Numbered from the stretch's first letter, positions 51,602 through 61,600 are shown. The stretch: DNA of 64,000 nucleotides from CAXBNV01 sp963977185 (GCA_963977185.1 CAXBNV010000005.1:1-64000), one strand, 5' to 3'. Notes: a model not told the origin generated them from the sequence alone. Numbers and translations: made by a program.

Positions 51602-53269
51602 ATGTTATTTGATTACTTATATTACATCTTACAAAGAATATCCAAATGGATTATATCAATATTTAAATCTTTTATAACAAATACAAAATCAGCATCTTAT
51701 GATAAATATAATATTGATCATCATAAATTAGAATTAATAAATAATTTACAAAATATTTACTCTAGCATACAAGAACTATTTCAACAGGTTTCAATAAATT
51801 TAGATTCAACTTTAAATGAAACTAATTGCTGCAAAATTAGCAAACTTGCATTTAGCGGAGGCGGAGCTAAATGCGTTGTATATCCTGGAGCATATAGAGC
51901 TTTACTTGATAGTCGAATGATAGATCAAATAGAGCAAGTATCAGGCGCATCAGCAGGCTCTATAAATGCAGCTTTCATTGCAACTGGCATGCCGATCAGC
52001 AAATTTAGAGAAAATCTATTCTCAACAAACTTTAAATCTTTATTAGGAAAAAAAGTTGGAATATTTTCTCAATCACCAGGAACAATAAGATTCTTAACAA
52101 GAAACGGCGATCCTTTATATAAATTTATAAAAAAAAATATAAATGAGTCTGTTTTTAACTTTATAAATAGCTCTGAATTTGAATTAAGAAGTCAATATAA
52201 ACAAAATCAAAACGATCAAGATATTGAAAATTTATTCTCTCTTAAAGAAAAAGTATTAAAAACAAATATAAATTCTTTAAATATCACATTTATAGAAATA
52301 GCTCTATTACATAAATTTTTTCCTGATAAATTTAAATTATTAACAATTAATGCAGCAAAACATCCCGGTGGAGAGCTAAAAATATTTAACTCATCAAAAA
52401 CTCCTGATACTGAAATTGCTCTTGCATGTAGAGCATCTTCGTCAATTCCTGGTCTATTATTGCCTATTGATATTAATGGCGAAAGATTTGTTGATGGTGG
52501 TATTAATGATAACCTGCCTGTAAAATATTTTGAAAAATCAACTAAAAAAACAGTCTCTAGTCAATCAGATACTTTGCTATTTGCCTTTGGTGAAGGAGCT
52601 GATAATCGTTACAACTGGATTCATCAAGCTTTATATGGCAGCTATATTAATCAACAAAACAATATACCTATATTCAATCCAAGTTGGCTATCAATGATTA
52701 TAAGAAAAATTCCGAACCTAATTGGGATTTTAGATACACCATTTGGATTAGATGAACAAAAAGATAAAGGACTGCAAAAAATACGAAAGTTTCATGCCCT
52801 AAGAACAGTTGAATTAAAAATTGGAAATATAAAAATCATTGATTTTGATATTGCAGAACAATACGCAAATATTATGGATACTTTAGGATATTTAGATACT
52901 ATGAATTATCTTATTAATCATAATGGATTTGATCTAAATGCACTTAATGTTAATCCTAAATTTTATACAAACCTATACAGTACGTTTAAAATAACATTTA
53001 AATTTATTCAAGAAAATTCTTATTTAAAAATATCAAAAACCGATAAAAACTTCTTACATTTACTTAATCTTAATATAAATAAAGAACTAGAATGCTCTGA
53101 AAGTATTGCAAGGGAGAAAATATATAAAATAAAAGAACATACTGAGATAAATGTAAGTTCAACGGTTGCTTTTATTCTGTCTTTATCAGTTGAACTTGTA
53201 ACCAATATTACTACTCCAGAAAAAATGTGTGGCAAAATAACAGAATTTACAAATAAATATTCTTTTTAA
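51602..53269 (+). CDS. patatin-like phospholipase
   Basis: The patatin-fold lipase domain covers about residues 80-310. The oxyanion motif is GGGAK (86-90), the nucleophile elbow is GASAG with Ser117, and the catalytic Asp is D298 in FVDGGINDNLP, so the Ser-Asp dyad is complete. ACRASSSIPGLLLP before the Asp is typical of the family. An amphipathic N-terminal stretch (1-25) and a C-terminal 245-residue region have no recognised domain. There is no secretion signal. The spacing and GGGAK...YPG form resemble bacterial effectors such as VipD and ExoU; an effector role is inference. The stop codon overlaps that of ampG. Confidence 0.85.
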   Translation: MLFDYLYYILQRISKWIISIFKSFITNTKSASYDKYNIDHHKLELINNLQNIYSSIQELFQQVSINLDSTLNETNCCKISKLAFSGGGAKCVVYPGAYRALLDSRMIDQIEQVSGASAGSINAAFIATGMPISKFRENLFSTNFKSLLGKKVGIFSQSPGTIRFLTRNGDPLYKFIKKNINESVFNFINSSEFELRSQYKQNQNDQDIENLFSLKEKVLKTNINSLNITFIEIALLHKFFPDKFKLLTINAAKHPGGELKIFNSSKTPDTEIALACRASSSIPGLLLPIDINGERFVDGGINDNLPVKYFEKSTKKTVSSQSDTLLFAFGEGADNRYNWIHQALYGSYINQQNNIPIFNPSWLSMIIRKIPNLIGILDTPFGLDEQKDKGLQKIRKFHALRTVELKIGNIKIIDFDIAEQYANIMDTLGYLDTMNYLINHNGFDLNALNVNPKFYTNLYSTFKITFKFIQENSYLKISKTDKNFLHLLNLNINKELECSESIAREKIYKIKEHTEINVSSTVAFILSLSVELVTNITTPEKMCGKITEFTNKYSF

Positions 53270-54630
53270 TCCTCAATTGCTATTGATTCATTAATATTCA
53301 AAGATTGCTCTTCTTTACTAATGTCTTCCTGATCTTGATTTGCTAATAATATATTTTTTTTAGTTAAAAATAATAAAAATAAACACGGTAAACTAATAAT
53401 AAAAGAAAAAACAAATAAATTATACCAACCATAAAGAGTTACAATATATCCTGATATAGGAGACACATATACTCTCCCAACTGAAGCTAAAGCACTTAAC
53501 AATGCGAACTGAGTTGCTGTATATTTTTGATTACATAAAATCATAATTAAAACCATAAATGCAGCCGTACCTAAACCGCCAGCAAATTGGTCAAAAAACA
53601 CTGTAATACCCATAACCCAAAGGTTATGACCTACATATAACATCCATATATATAATAAATTAGTAACTGCCTGCAAAACGCCGAATAAAAATAAAGCTCT
53701 GTACAGACCTAATGAATTAATAATACCACCACCTATTGATATACCTACTAAAGTTGCAATAGTTGTGCAAGTTTTACTTATATAACCTATTTCTTCTGTT
53801 GTAAATCCTAAAGCTTGAATAAAAAATGGTGTCTGCAAACTAACGCTAAAAGCTTCACCTAATTTATAACTAACTAGTAAAAGTAAAAGCAAAATACTTT
53901 TATCTCTTTTTATAAAATCTCTAAATGGCTCTATAACTACGCTATTAAAATCAGATTGTTTTTTATTTTTTCTATTTAATTTATCACTGTTACTATATTT
54001 GATATGAGATTCTGGCTCATCAGCATAATAAGTTATAAACAAACACATAGACATAACTGATGCCATAAATAAATAACTTATCATCCAACCAAAATGATAA
54101 CTTATAATCAAAGCAACACTTCCTGAAATAATTAACGCGACCCTATAACCATAGACATAGATAACAGAACCAAGCCCTCTTTCTTTAATTGCTAACGTTT
54201 CAGTTCTATAGGCATCAAAAGCAATATCTTGTGTTGCAGACATGAAAGCAACACATACAGCAAATAAAGCTAAAAGCCCTGGAGATAAAATAGGATCAGA
54301 AAAAGCCATTGCTATTAAAAATATAACTAAAAATATTTGAGATAGAAAAATCCAGCCTCGTCTTAACCCTAAAGCTTTACCACATAAAGGCGCTTTAAAT
54401 CTATCTAATATAGGGGCCCAAAGAAATTTAAAGGTATAAGGCAGGCTAACAAGGCCTAAAAAACCTATTGTTACAATATCAACGTTTGCTTGCGCATACC
54501 AAGCTTGTAAAGTACCCATCGTTAATAATAAAGGTAACCCTGATGCAAAACCTAGTAGAAAAATCACCAAATAGTGTTTATTATTAAAAACTATTTTTAA
54601 ATTATTCAAGAGTTTACTAAATTTAGACAT
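53266..54630 (-). CDS. ampG: AmpG-type muropeptide permease
   Basis: AmpG is an MFS transporter importing GlcNAc-anhydroMurNAc peptides for cell-wall recycling. The 454 residues carry about twelve to fourteen membrane segments. The N terminus shows LLGFASGLPLLLTMGTLQAW and LVSLPYTFKFLWAPILDRFK, typical of AmpG, followed by LRRGWIFLSQI and SATQDIAFDAYRTE. The acidic C-terminal tail is cytoplasmic. It is convergent with the phospholipase gene and its stop shares the sequence TTAA with that gene. It is upstream of nothing obviously beta-lactamase related. Confidence 0.92.
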   Translation of the reverse strand: MSKFSKLLNNLKIVFNNKHYLVIFLLGFASGLPLLLTMGTLQAWYAQANVDIVTIGFLGLVSLPYTFKFLWAPILDRFKAPLCGKALGLRRGWIFLSQIFLVIFLIAMAFSDPILSPGLLALFAVCVAFMSATQDIAFDAYRTETLAIKERGLGSVIYVYGYRVALIISGSVALIISYHFGWMISYLFMASVMSMCLFITYYADEPESHIKYSNSDKLNRKNKKQSDFNSVVIEPFRDFIKRDKSILLLLLLVSYKLGEAFSVSLQTPFFIQALGFTTEEIGYISKTCTTIATLVGISIGGGIINSLGLYRALFLFGVLQAVTNLLYIWMLYVGHNLWVMGITVFFDQFAGGLGTAAFMVLIMILCNQKYTATQFALLSALASVGRVYVSPISGYIVTLYGWYNLFVFSFIISLPCLFLLFLTKKNILLANQDQEDISKEEQSLNINESIAIED

Positions 54631-54645
54631 TTATATAAGTCCTGT

Positions 54646-55719
54646 TTATTTTATCTGATTATTATTAATGCAAATTTTATAAATCAACTTCTCTATTTGA
54701 TGTTTTATAAAATTTAAAGAATCATAACTTTTTATTTTCTGATCTATTTGAGATGCTAAATTTAATATTAAATTTATATCATCAACGCCTATTCTATTTA
54801 AAGCATCTTGAGTGTTTACTTTTTTACTCTGCCATTTTATATTCTGCGTTATATACTTATTAATACTAATACTACTTTGAGATGCGTTATATATTATCTC
54901 GTGTAATTCTCGCAACTCTTTTGTTATAATCCATAATATTAAAACTAACTGAACCCCATTATCTGCTAAATTATTAAAGATTCTGATACTTTCGATATAA
55001 TTACCTTTCAAAAGACTATTTCCTAGATCAAAAACAGAATATATTCCATTATTTTCTAAAATATTACTTAAATATTCTAAATCTATAATAACAGTATCAT
55101 TTGCCACTAATAATTTAATTTTATTTATTTCTTGTGTTGCAGCTAATAAGTTACCATGATTCTTAATTATTATGTAATCAAGAACATCGTTAGATAATTT
55201 TAAGTTCTGTTCAAGACTATATCGCTTAATATAAGCAGAAAACTGATTTATATATAAAGATCCAGCAGCAATAATTAGCCCTGATTCTTTTATATTTTTA
55301 TACCAAGCTTGTTTCAAATTTTTAGCATCTATTTTGCCAGTATAAGTAATAATTAATATATTATTATTAATATTTTTTTTAATAAGTTCATTAAGATTTG
55401 CTATTAATTTATTTAAATTATTAATTATATTATTATCAATTTTTTTAACTTCTAATTGTAAATCTATTAATTTATTAACAGCAAATAATCCTTGCTGCTG
55501 TATTTCTATAAAAATCTCATCCCAATTAAAACTATTTGTAATATAAAAAGTAATTTTTTGATTAAATCCTTTTGTTTTAGCATAATTTAATAATAAATTT
55601 TTAGATTTATTAAGGAAATAAATCTCTTCCCCTGAAATCAAATATAAAAATTTATTATCTAATTGTTGATTTGTATAATTTTTATACTCTTCTGAAAATT
55701 TTAAAGCATCTAATTGCAT
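54646..55719 (-). CDS. holA: DNA polymerase III delta subunit HolA
   Basis: Delta opens the beta clamp in the clamp-loader complex. The 357-residue sequence is divergent, but FLYLISGEEIYFLNKSKNLL, a Walker-like but degenerate N domain, LLAATQEINKIKLL and the context fit HolA. Immediately upstream are lptE and leuS, the conserved leuS-lptE-holA order. Base composition is very AT-rich, which explains the Lys/Asn/Ile-rich protein. Confidence 0.9.
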   Translation of the reverse strand: MQLDALKFSEEYKNYTNQQLDNKFLYLISGEEIYFLNKSKNLLLNYAKTKGFNQKITFYITNSFNWDEIFIEIQQQGLFAVNKLIDLQLEVKKIDNNIINNLNKLIANLNELIKKNINNNILIITYTGKIDAKNLKQAWYKNIKESGLIIAAGSLYINQFSAYIKRYSLEQNLKLSNDVLDYIIIKNHGNLLAATQEINKIKLLVANDTVIIDLEYLSNILENNGIYSVFDLGNSLLKGNYIESIRIFNNLADNGVQLVLILWIITKELRELHEIIYNASQSSISINKYITQNIKWQSKKVNTQDALNRIGVDDINLILNLASQIDQKIKSYDSLNFIKHQIEKLIYKICINNNQIK

Positions 55720-55734
55720 GAATGTAATTTATTT

Positions 55735-56262
55735 CTATTTTTGATTATCTATAACTTGAGTTAAAACATTTAAAATTTTACCTGATGCTTCTTTACGCAG
55801 ATTATCAGCTATAATCTTTTCTTCAGAATCAGAGCCTAAAATATTTTGCGGCTCATACGTATAATCTGTTTGTAAATAAATTGTACCCATAGGTTTTACT
55901 ATATCAAAGCTATCTTTGGATGTGTGTTTATAAATAACATATCTTACATTAAATTTTAATAAATACTGTTTAACTAAACCTGTACTGCTTTTTGTTTGAA
56001 TCTCTTTATTATATTTAGCATCTATAATTTCCACATAATAGTCACTATCTTTAATTTGATTTACATATTTAAAATCAAAGCTTTTAATTCTTTGCTTTAA
56101 AGAGGCAAGTATTCTACCATCATTATTTCTAGGACTAGACAAGACTGATACATTAATATTACTGTACCTTTCATTTTTAACGTCGCGAAATCCTTTTAGC
56201 TGGAATCCACAACTAGATAAAAAAATGGTAATAATAAATAACAATAATAATTTTTTGGGCAT
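55735..56262 (-). CDS. lptE: LPS-assembly lipoprotein LptE
   Basis: LptE plugs the LptD barrel that places lipopolysaccharide in the outer leaflet. The N terminus is a lipoprotein signal, MPKKLLLLFIITIFLSSCGF, with Cys in the LSSC lipobox followed by GFQLKG, which is typical for LptE. I use the ATG at 56262 (175 residues); an upstream TTG overlapping the leuS stop would lengthen the signal implausibly. It lies between leuS and holA. Confidence 0.92.
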   Translation of the reverse strand: MPKKLLLLFIITIFLSSCGFQLKGFRDVKNERYSNINVSVLSSPRNNDGRILASLKQRIKSFDFKYVNQIKDSDYYVEIIDAKYNKEIQTKSSTGLVKQYLLKFNVRYVIYKHTSKDSFDIVKPMGTIYLQTDYTYEPQNILGSDSEEKIIADNLRKEASGKILNVLTQVIDNQK

Positions 56263-56285
56263 ATTTCCATCAACTAAACATTCAA

Positions 56286-58784
56286 TCAAGCTACTATATT
56301 AACTAGTTTCTTAGGTACTATTATAATTTTCTTAATCTCTTTATTTAAAAGCATTTTTTGTATATTAGGTAAGTCTAGAGCTTTCTTCTCAATATTCGAC
56401 TTATCTTCATTTACAGATACCTCTATCTGGCCTCTTAATTTACCATTTAACTGTACAACCATATTAACAGTATCAAGTAATAATGCAGCGCTATCAACTT
56501 TAGGCCATTTTGCATCTAAAATTGGTCTTTTATTTCCCAATTCTTGCCAAATATCATGGCAAATATGAGGGACAATTGGAGATAACATTATAGTCAATAA
56601 CTCTAAAACTTCTTTATAAATAAAACTATCAATTAAACTATTTATTTCATATTTACTTAAATAATTTAATAACTCCATATTCGCTGCTATTGCTGTATTA
56701 AAAGTATAGCGCTCAGAGTAATCTTCGGTAACTTTTTGCAAAGTAGCATGAGCTTTACGTCTTAAATTTTTTTGTTCGGGCGTTAAGTTTAAATCATCTA
56801 TATTGTAAATATAATTAGTAGAATAATATTCATTATGCTCAACAAACTCATGAACTAAATACCAAAATCTTTTCAAAAATCTATAGCATCCTTCCACAGC
56901 TGAATCATTCCATTCTAATGACTGTGTTGGTGGAGCAGCAAACATAGTAAAAAGTCTTACTGTATCTGCTCCATACTTTTTAATTAATTCATTAGGATCA
57001 ACCGTATTACCCTTTGATTTTGACATTTTAGCGCCATCTTTTAAAACCATGCCTTGTGTTAATAAATGATCAAACGGCTCATCATTTTTAACTAGACCTT
57101 CATCTCGCATGAGTTTAAGAAAAAACCTTGCATAAAGTAAATGCATTACAGCATGCTCTATACCACCTATGTAATGATCAACTGTATTCCAATAATCATA
57201 ACGCTCATCAAGCATACTTAAATTCTGATCAGGACAAGTAAATCTTGCATAATACCAAGATGATTCAAAAAAAGTATCAAAAGTATCTGTTTCTCTTTTA
57301 GCTTTTTTATTGCAGTTAGGGCATGTTGTATTATAAAATTCGGGCATATCTTTTAAAGATAAAACTCCACCAGAAAAATCTACATCTTCAGGTAATAATA
57401 CCGGTAAATCTTTATCAGGAACAGGAACTGCCCCACAGGAATCACAATATATAACAGGAATAGGTGATCCCCAATATCTTTGTCTTGATACTCCCCAGTC
57501 TCTTAGCCTATATTGCTTAACAACCTCACCTAAATTCAATTTTTGTAATTCTTTTGTGATTTGTGAAAAAGCATTATTAAAATCTAAACCATCAAACTTG
57601 CCTGAATTAATTAAAGTACCTTTATCTAAAAAAGCTTCTTTCTGATTGTTTGATTTATTGTTTTCTAAATTATCATTTTGAATAACTGGACAAATAGCCA
57701 AATCATATTTTTTTGCAAATTCAAAATCTCTTGTATCATGAGCTGGCACCCCCATAACTGCGCCACTACCATAATCCATTAAAACATAATTTCCTATATA
57801 AACAGGAATCAGCTTATTATCAATAGGACGAGTTACAAAAAAAGGAGTCTTTACCCCTTTTTTCTCCATTTGCGACATTATTTCTTCAGAAACTTGTATA
57901 TGTTGACATTCAGTAATAAAATTTTCTAATTCAGGATTTACTTTTACTGCAAGACGGGCTAGCTCATGATTTGCTGCAATAGCAATAAAAGAAACTCCCA
58001 TTAAAGTATCTGGTCTTGTTGTATAAACCTCTAAACTATCTTGAGACAAATTATATTCTTTTATTATTTCCTTTTGTAAAGGAAACTTAATATTCAGTCC
58101 TTTTGATTTACCAATCCAATTGCGCTGCATAGTTTTAACGGCGTCAGGCCAATTTTTTAACTTATCTAACCCTGATAACAATTCATCTGCATAATCTGTA
58201 ATTTTAATAAACCATTGGTTAATTGATTTTCTTTCTATTAAAGCCCCTGATCTCCAACCTTTACCGTCAATAACTTGCTCATTTGCTAAAACAGTTTGAT
58301 CAATAGGATCCCAATTTACAACAGCTTCTTTTTGATAAGCTAATCCCTTTTTCAATAGCCTTGTGAACAACCATTGCTCCCACTTATAGTAACTTGGATC
58401 ACAAGTTGATATTTGTCTTGACCAATCAAAACCTAATCCTAAGGAATCAAATTGTTGCTTCATTTCTTTAATATTATTTTTAGTCCAAATGCTTGGAGAT
58501 ACTTTATTTTGAATCGATGCATTTTCAGCAGGAAGACCAAATGCATCAAATCCCATCGGCTGCAAAATATTCTTTCCTAAAAGCCTATTAAAACGACTAA
58601 TTACATCACCAATAGTGTAATTTCTTACATGTCCCATATGTAATTTTCCCGAGGGGTATGGAAACATTGACAAGCAATAAAACTTCTCTTTGCTTTTATC
58701 TTCTACTGCTTTAAAACTTTGTTTATCGCTCCAATACTTTTGCGATGCAATCTCTATTGCTTGATGATCATAAATCTGTTTCAT
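56286..58784 (-). CDS. leuS: leucyl-tRNA synthetase
   Basis: This class I synthetase charges tRNA-Leu and edits mischarged products. FPYPSGKLHMGHVRNYTIGD carries the HIGH signature, the CP1 editing domain has TTRPDTLMGVSFIAI, zinc ligands are visible in DSCGAVPVPDKDLP and CPNCNKKAKRETDTFD, and MSKSKGNTVDP is the KMSKS loop. The 832 residues are slightly shorter than E. coli (860). It heads a minus-strand operon with lptE and holA, opposite to the nadD block. Confidence 0.99.
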   Translation of the reverse strand: MKQIYDHQAIEIASQKYWSDKQSFKAVEDKSKEKFYCLSMFPYPSGKLHMGHVRNYTIGDVISRFNRLLGKNILQPMGFDAFGLPAENASIQNKVSPSIWTKNNIKEMKQQFDSLGLGFDWSRQISTCDPSYYKWEQWLFTRLLKKGLAYQKEAVVNWDPIDQTVLANEQVIDGKGWRSGALIERKSINQWFIKITDYADELLSGLDKLKNWPDAVKTMQRNWIGKSKGLNIKFPLQKEIIKEYNLSQDSLEVYTTRPDTLMGVSFIAIAANHELARLAVKVNPELENFITECQHIQVSEEIMSQMEKKGVKTPFFVTRPIDNKLIPVYIGNYVLMDYGSGAVMGVPAHDTRDFEFAKKYDLAICPVIQNDNLENNKSNNQKEAFLDKGTLINSGKFDGLDFNNAFSQITKELQKLNLGEVVKQYRLRDWGVSRQRYWGSPIPVIYCDSCGAVPVPDKDLPVLLPEDVDFSGGVLSLKDMPEFYNTTCPNCNKKAKRETDTFDTFFESSWYYARFTCPDQNLSMLDERYDYWNTVDHYIGGIEHAVMHLLYARFFLKLMRDEGLVKNDEPFDHLLTQGMVLKDGAKMSKSKGNTVDPNELIKKYGADTVRLFTMFAAPPTQSLEWNDSAVEGCYRFLKRFWYLVHEFVEHNEYYSTNYIYNIDDLNLTPEQKNLRRKAHATLQKVTEDYSERYTFNTAIAANMELLNYLSKYEINSLIDSFIYKEVLELLTIMLSPIVPHICHDIWQELGNKRPILDAKWPKVDSAALLLDTVNMVVQLNGKLRGQIEVSVNEDKSNIEKKALDLPNIQKMLLNKEIKKIIIVPKKLVNIVA

Positions 58785-59038
58785 AACTCTTAATTATAGA
58801 TATTTTATAAAATTAGCTTTTAAATGGATTGTAAAATAGATTCCGAATATAGCCTTTAATTATGCCACAAACATATAAAAAATATAAATAAAATATTTAT
58901 ATAGCCTAGATATCAATTCAATAGATAGAATTATGTTAACTATAGTGCTAAGCTAAAATTATAGGGTATACTCTTATGTATTATTAGATACTCTTTTGAA
59001 ACCGCCTTAATAATAATAAATAATAAGAGGCTAAATTA

Positions 59039-59875
59039 ATGACTATATTTAGTGAAATATCAGAACTATCGCCGAAGTTAGTTAAATACCCCGTAGAAAT
59101 GCTTATCAAAGCCTTTGTTAATCTTGCATTAAATCGTAAAGTTCCTAGTAGTATTTGCCGAATTTTAGCAGCCTTTATAGGAATTGCTATTGGTATTATG
59201 TTACCTCAGCTATCAGAAATAGCTTTATTTTTTGCTTATATAGCTTTAGATATCAATCTAAGTCTTACTTCAGCAATTACAATTAGCACAATTATTAGTT
59301 CCTGGGTTTGCTGTAGTGCTTGCATTTATTTAACTAAAAAAGCATTTCAATCTTATTATTTTCATAAATATGGTGATTCTAATTCAGAACACAGATTAAC
59401 AGAAAATGAAAAAAGATACATATATAACAACAACTTAGATAAAACAGACGAAGAAATAAAAAAATTAATAGCGGTAATAGAAAAACGTATAGATCTGATA
59501 ATAGTAGAATTACAACAATTAAAAATCAAAGAAAATGAAAATGCTATAAAACACGTAAAACTTGTTTTAAATAAATTAAAAAAAGGGGATCTTGAATTTT
59601 TTGATGAATATTATGATTCGGGAATAACTAAAGATACCCGCAAAAAAAAGCGTTATGATTATAGTAGCAATAGAGCTGGCATTCTATCAAACAATAAAAA
59701 AAGCTATAAATCAAGCTATAGCAAATCATTAACAACAGAAGATTCAGAAAGTTCTGACCCCCTTGTTAACTCTAATTCTACTATACTTACAGCTTTTCAA
59801 TCTCATACAACTAAGAAAGATTGCCAAGATGCATCTACATTTGATATCCTTGCTGTGAATAAATCTAGATTATAA
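59039..59875 (+). CDS. unrecognised membrane protein with coiled-coil and Ser/Lys-rich tail
   Basis: I do not recognise this 278-residue protein. The N-terminal 37 residues are polar to amphipathic. About 38-100 form two or three hydrophobic segments (ICRILAAFIGIAIGIMLPQL, EIALFFAYIALDI, a third with WVCCSACIY). About 115-190 are a charged helical, probably coiled-coil segment, and the last 80 are Ser/Lys/Tyr-rich and low in order. AGAGG eight bases before the ATG supports the start. The stop is six bases before nadD, so it is probably co-transcribed with that operon. A host-directed effector is one possibility, unproven. Confidence 0.7.
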   Translation: MTIFSEISELSPKLVKYPVEMLIKAFVNLALNRKVPSSICRILAAFIGIAIGIMLPQLSEIALFFAYIALDINLSLTSAITISTIISSWVCCSACIYLTKKAFQSYYFHKYGDSNSEHRLTENEKRYIYNNNLDKTDEEIKKLIAVIEKRIDLIIVELQQLKIKENENAIKHVKLVLNKLKKGDLEFFDEYYDSGITKDTRKKKRYDYSSNRAGILSNNKKSYKSSYSKSLTTEDSESSDPLVNSNSTILTAFQSHTTKKDCQDASTFDILAVNKSRL

Positions 59876-59881
59876 CAAGCA

Positions 59882-60586
59882 ATGACAAATACCCAACATA
59901 AACATATTGGAATTTTAGGCGGCACCTTTGACCCTATTCATATAGCTCATTTAAGATTAGCAATAGATCTAAAGATATCAACAAACATCTCAGAAATAAG
60001 ATTAATCCCTAATTTTCTTCCTCCCCATAAAAATACTCAAGTAACTGATATAAAACACCGCTTAAATATGCTCAATCTAGCAACAGAAAATCTTCAAAAT
60101 ATTATTGTAGATCAAACTGAAATAGAAATAGCCAAAGAAAATCTTAAAAATAATCAAAATTATAAGTCATACATGACTGATACATTAGATGTTCTAAATA
60201 AAAAATTTAATAGTTTATATCAAAATAACTATACTCTATGGTTAATATTAGGCGCAGATTCTTTTATGAGCTTTAATACATGGCATAAATGGCAAAATAT
60301 TCTAAAACAAACTAATTTTTTAATATTAAAAAGAGATAATCAAAACATAACTAACAACCTTAATTGGCTAGAATCTGTAAAACATCAAGTAACTATCAGC
60401 AACGAAATCAATGACTCAAAATTACCAGATGAGACAAAATCAGGATATGTTTATTTAAAAAACAGTCGTCAATTAAATATTTCTGCAACAGAAATTAGAT
60501 CTCTAATATCATCATCTCAACCAGCTAATTTTTTATTACCTGATCAAGTATTAAAATATATAAAAATAAATCATTTATATAAATAA
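59882..60586 (+). CDS. nadD: nicotinate-nucleotide adenylyltransferase NadD
   Basis: NadD makes deamido-NAD from nicotinate mononucleotide and ATP. The nucleotidyltransferase motif IGILGGTFDPIHIAHLRLA opens the protein; IPNFLPPHK, LILGADSF and the C-terminal ISATEIRSLI complete the signature. The 234 residues are slightly long. No ribosome site is visible, and translation may rely on coupling with the preceding gene. It starts the conserved nadD-rsfS-rlmH-mrdA-rodA run. Confidence 0.96.
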   Translation: MTNTQHKHIGILGGTFDPIHIAHLRLAIDLKISTNISEIRLIPNFLPPHKNTQVTDIKHRLNMLNLATENLQNIIVDQTEIEIAKENLKNNQNYKSYMTDTLDVLNKKFNSLYQNNYTLWLILGADSFMSFNTWHKWQNILKQTNFLILKRDNQNITNNLNWLESVKHQVTISNEINDSKLPDETKSGYVYLKNSRQLNISATEIRSLISSSQPANFLLPDQVLKYIKINHLYK

Positions 60587-60698
60587 TTTATTTCTTTTAA
60601 CTATAAAAAAGATCATATTCGTGTTAATATCCTCTTTCGAATTTGTTTAGACAATACTCAGTTACCTTAAATTACAATATACTTACGAGATTTAGAGA

Positions 60699-61061
60699 AT
60701 GCAAATAAATGAACTTGAAAGATTAGTCGTTGATTCTATTGAAGATTTAAAAGCCACAGAAATAAAAATATTAAACACAGAAGGCATAACTTCTATTGCA
60801 GATAGAATGATCATCTGTTCTGGTCGCTCATCAACACATGTAAAATCTATTGCTAATAATGTTGTAAAAGCAGCAAAAAAAGAAAATTTAAAAGTCTTAG
60901 GATTAGAAGGCACTAATAACTCAGAATGGGTTTTGATTGATTTAGGCGATATTATAATCCACGTTATGCAACCAGCAACAAGAGATTATTATAACTTAGA
61001 AGCCTTATGGGATATAAATTTTTGTAAATCAGAGCAAAGCACAATAAATGATAATCAATAG
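60699..61061 (+). CDS. rsfS: ribosomal silencing factor RsfS
   Basis: RsfS binds L14 and blocks subunit joining during starvation. The 120 residues carry the family core: VVDSIEDLKATEIKILN, DRMIICSGRSSTHVKSIANN, EWVLIDLGDIIIHVMQPATR and YYNLEALW. It lies between nadD and rlmH, its standard position. Confidence 0.96.
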   Translation: MQINELERLVVDSIEDLKATEIKILNTEGITSIADRMIICSGRSSTHVKSIANNVVKAAKKENLKVLGLEGTNNSEWVLIDLGDIIIHVMQPATRDYYNLEALWDINFCKSEQSTINDNQ

Positions 61062-61097
61062 TATTTATTAAAATACCTTAATTTAATAAGTTAAATA

Positions 61098-61577
61098 GTG
61101 AAAATAAATATTATTATTGTTAGTCAAAAGCCTGATACTTGGGTAAGTCAGGCTACAGACGAGTATATAAAGAGATTTTCTAAAGATATTAAGTTTAATA
61201 TAATAGAAATACCTTTAGCTCAAAGAAATAAAGAAAAAAATTTAAGTAGAATTCAAATAGATAAATATAAATCTATAGAATCCTCTAATATCTCAAAACA
61301 TCTAAAAAATTACTATAATATAGCCTTAGATGTTAGAGCAAAACCTATCAGTACAGAAGATTTAGCTAATAAATTAAATTTTTATCAAACTAACAATCCA
61401 AATATTAATATTATTATTGGTGGCCCACATGGCCTTGACAAAAATTTATTACAAAAATGCCAAGAAACTTGGTCTTTATCTAAATTAACATTACCTCATA
61501 ATTTAGTACGTGTTATAATAACTGAGCAGTTATATCGTGGATGGACAATATTAAAAAACCACCCTTACCATAAATAG
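61098..61577 (+). CDS. rlmH: 23S rRNA (pseudouridine1915-N3) methyltransferase RlmH
   Basis: RlmH methylates pseudouridine 1915 in helix 69. It is a SPOUT-type methyltransferase of 159 residues with LDVRAKPISTEDLANKL, the SAM-binding INIIIGGPHGLDKNL and the C-terminal LPHNLVRVIITEQLYRGWTI. The start codon is GTG at 61098; a leading MKINIIIVSQKP matches the family. It follows rsfS and precedes mrdA. Confidence 0.97.
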   Translation: MKINIIIVSQKPDTWVSQATDEYIKRFSKDIKFNIIEIPLAQRNKEKNLSRIQIDKYKSIESSNISKHLKNYYNIALDVRAKPISTEDLANKLNFYQTNNPNINIIIGGPHGLDKNLLQKCQETWSLSKLTLPHNLVRVIITEQLYRGWTILKNHPYHK

Positions 61578-61600
61578 GGTTTTACTATATTTATTTATAA

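Noticed and set aside
58879..58900. Inverted repeat ATATAAATA/TATTTATAT upstream of leuS
   Set aside because: Entirely A/T, no U-run and no T-box features; such dyads are expected by chance at this base composition.
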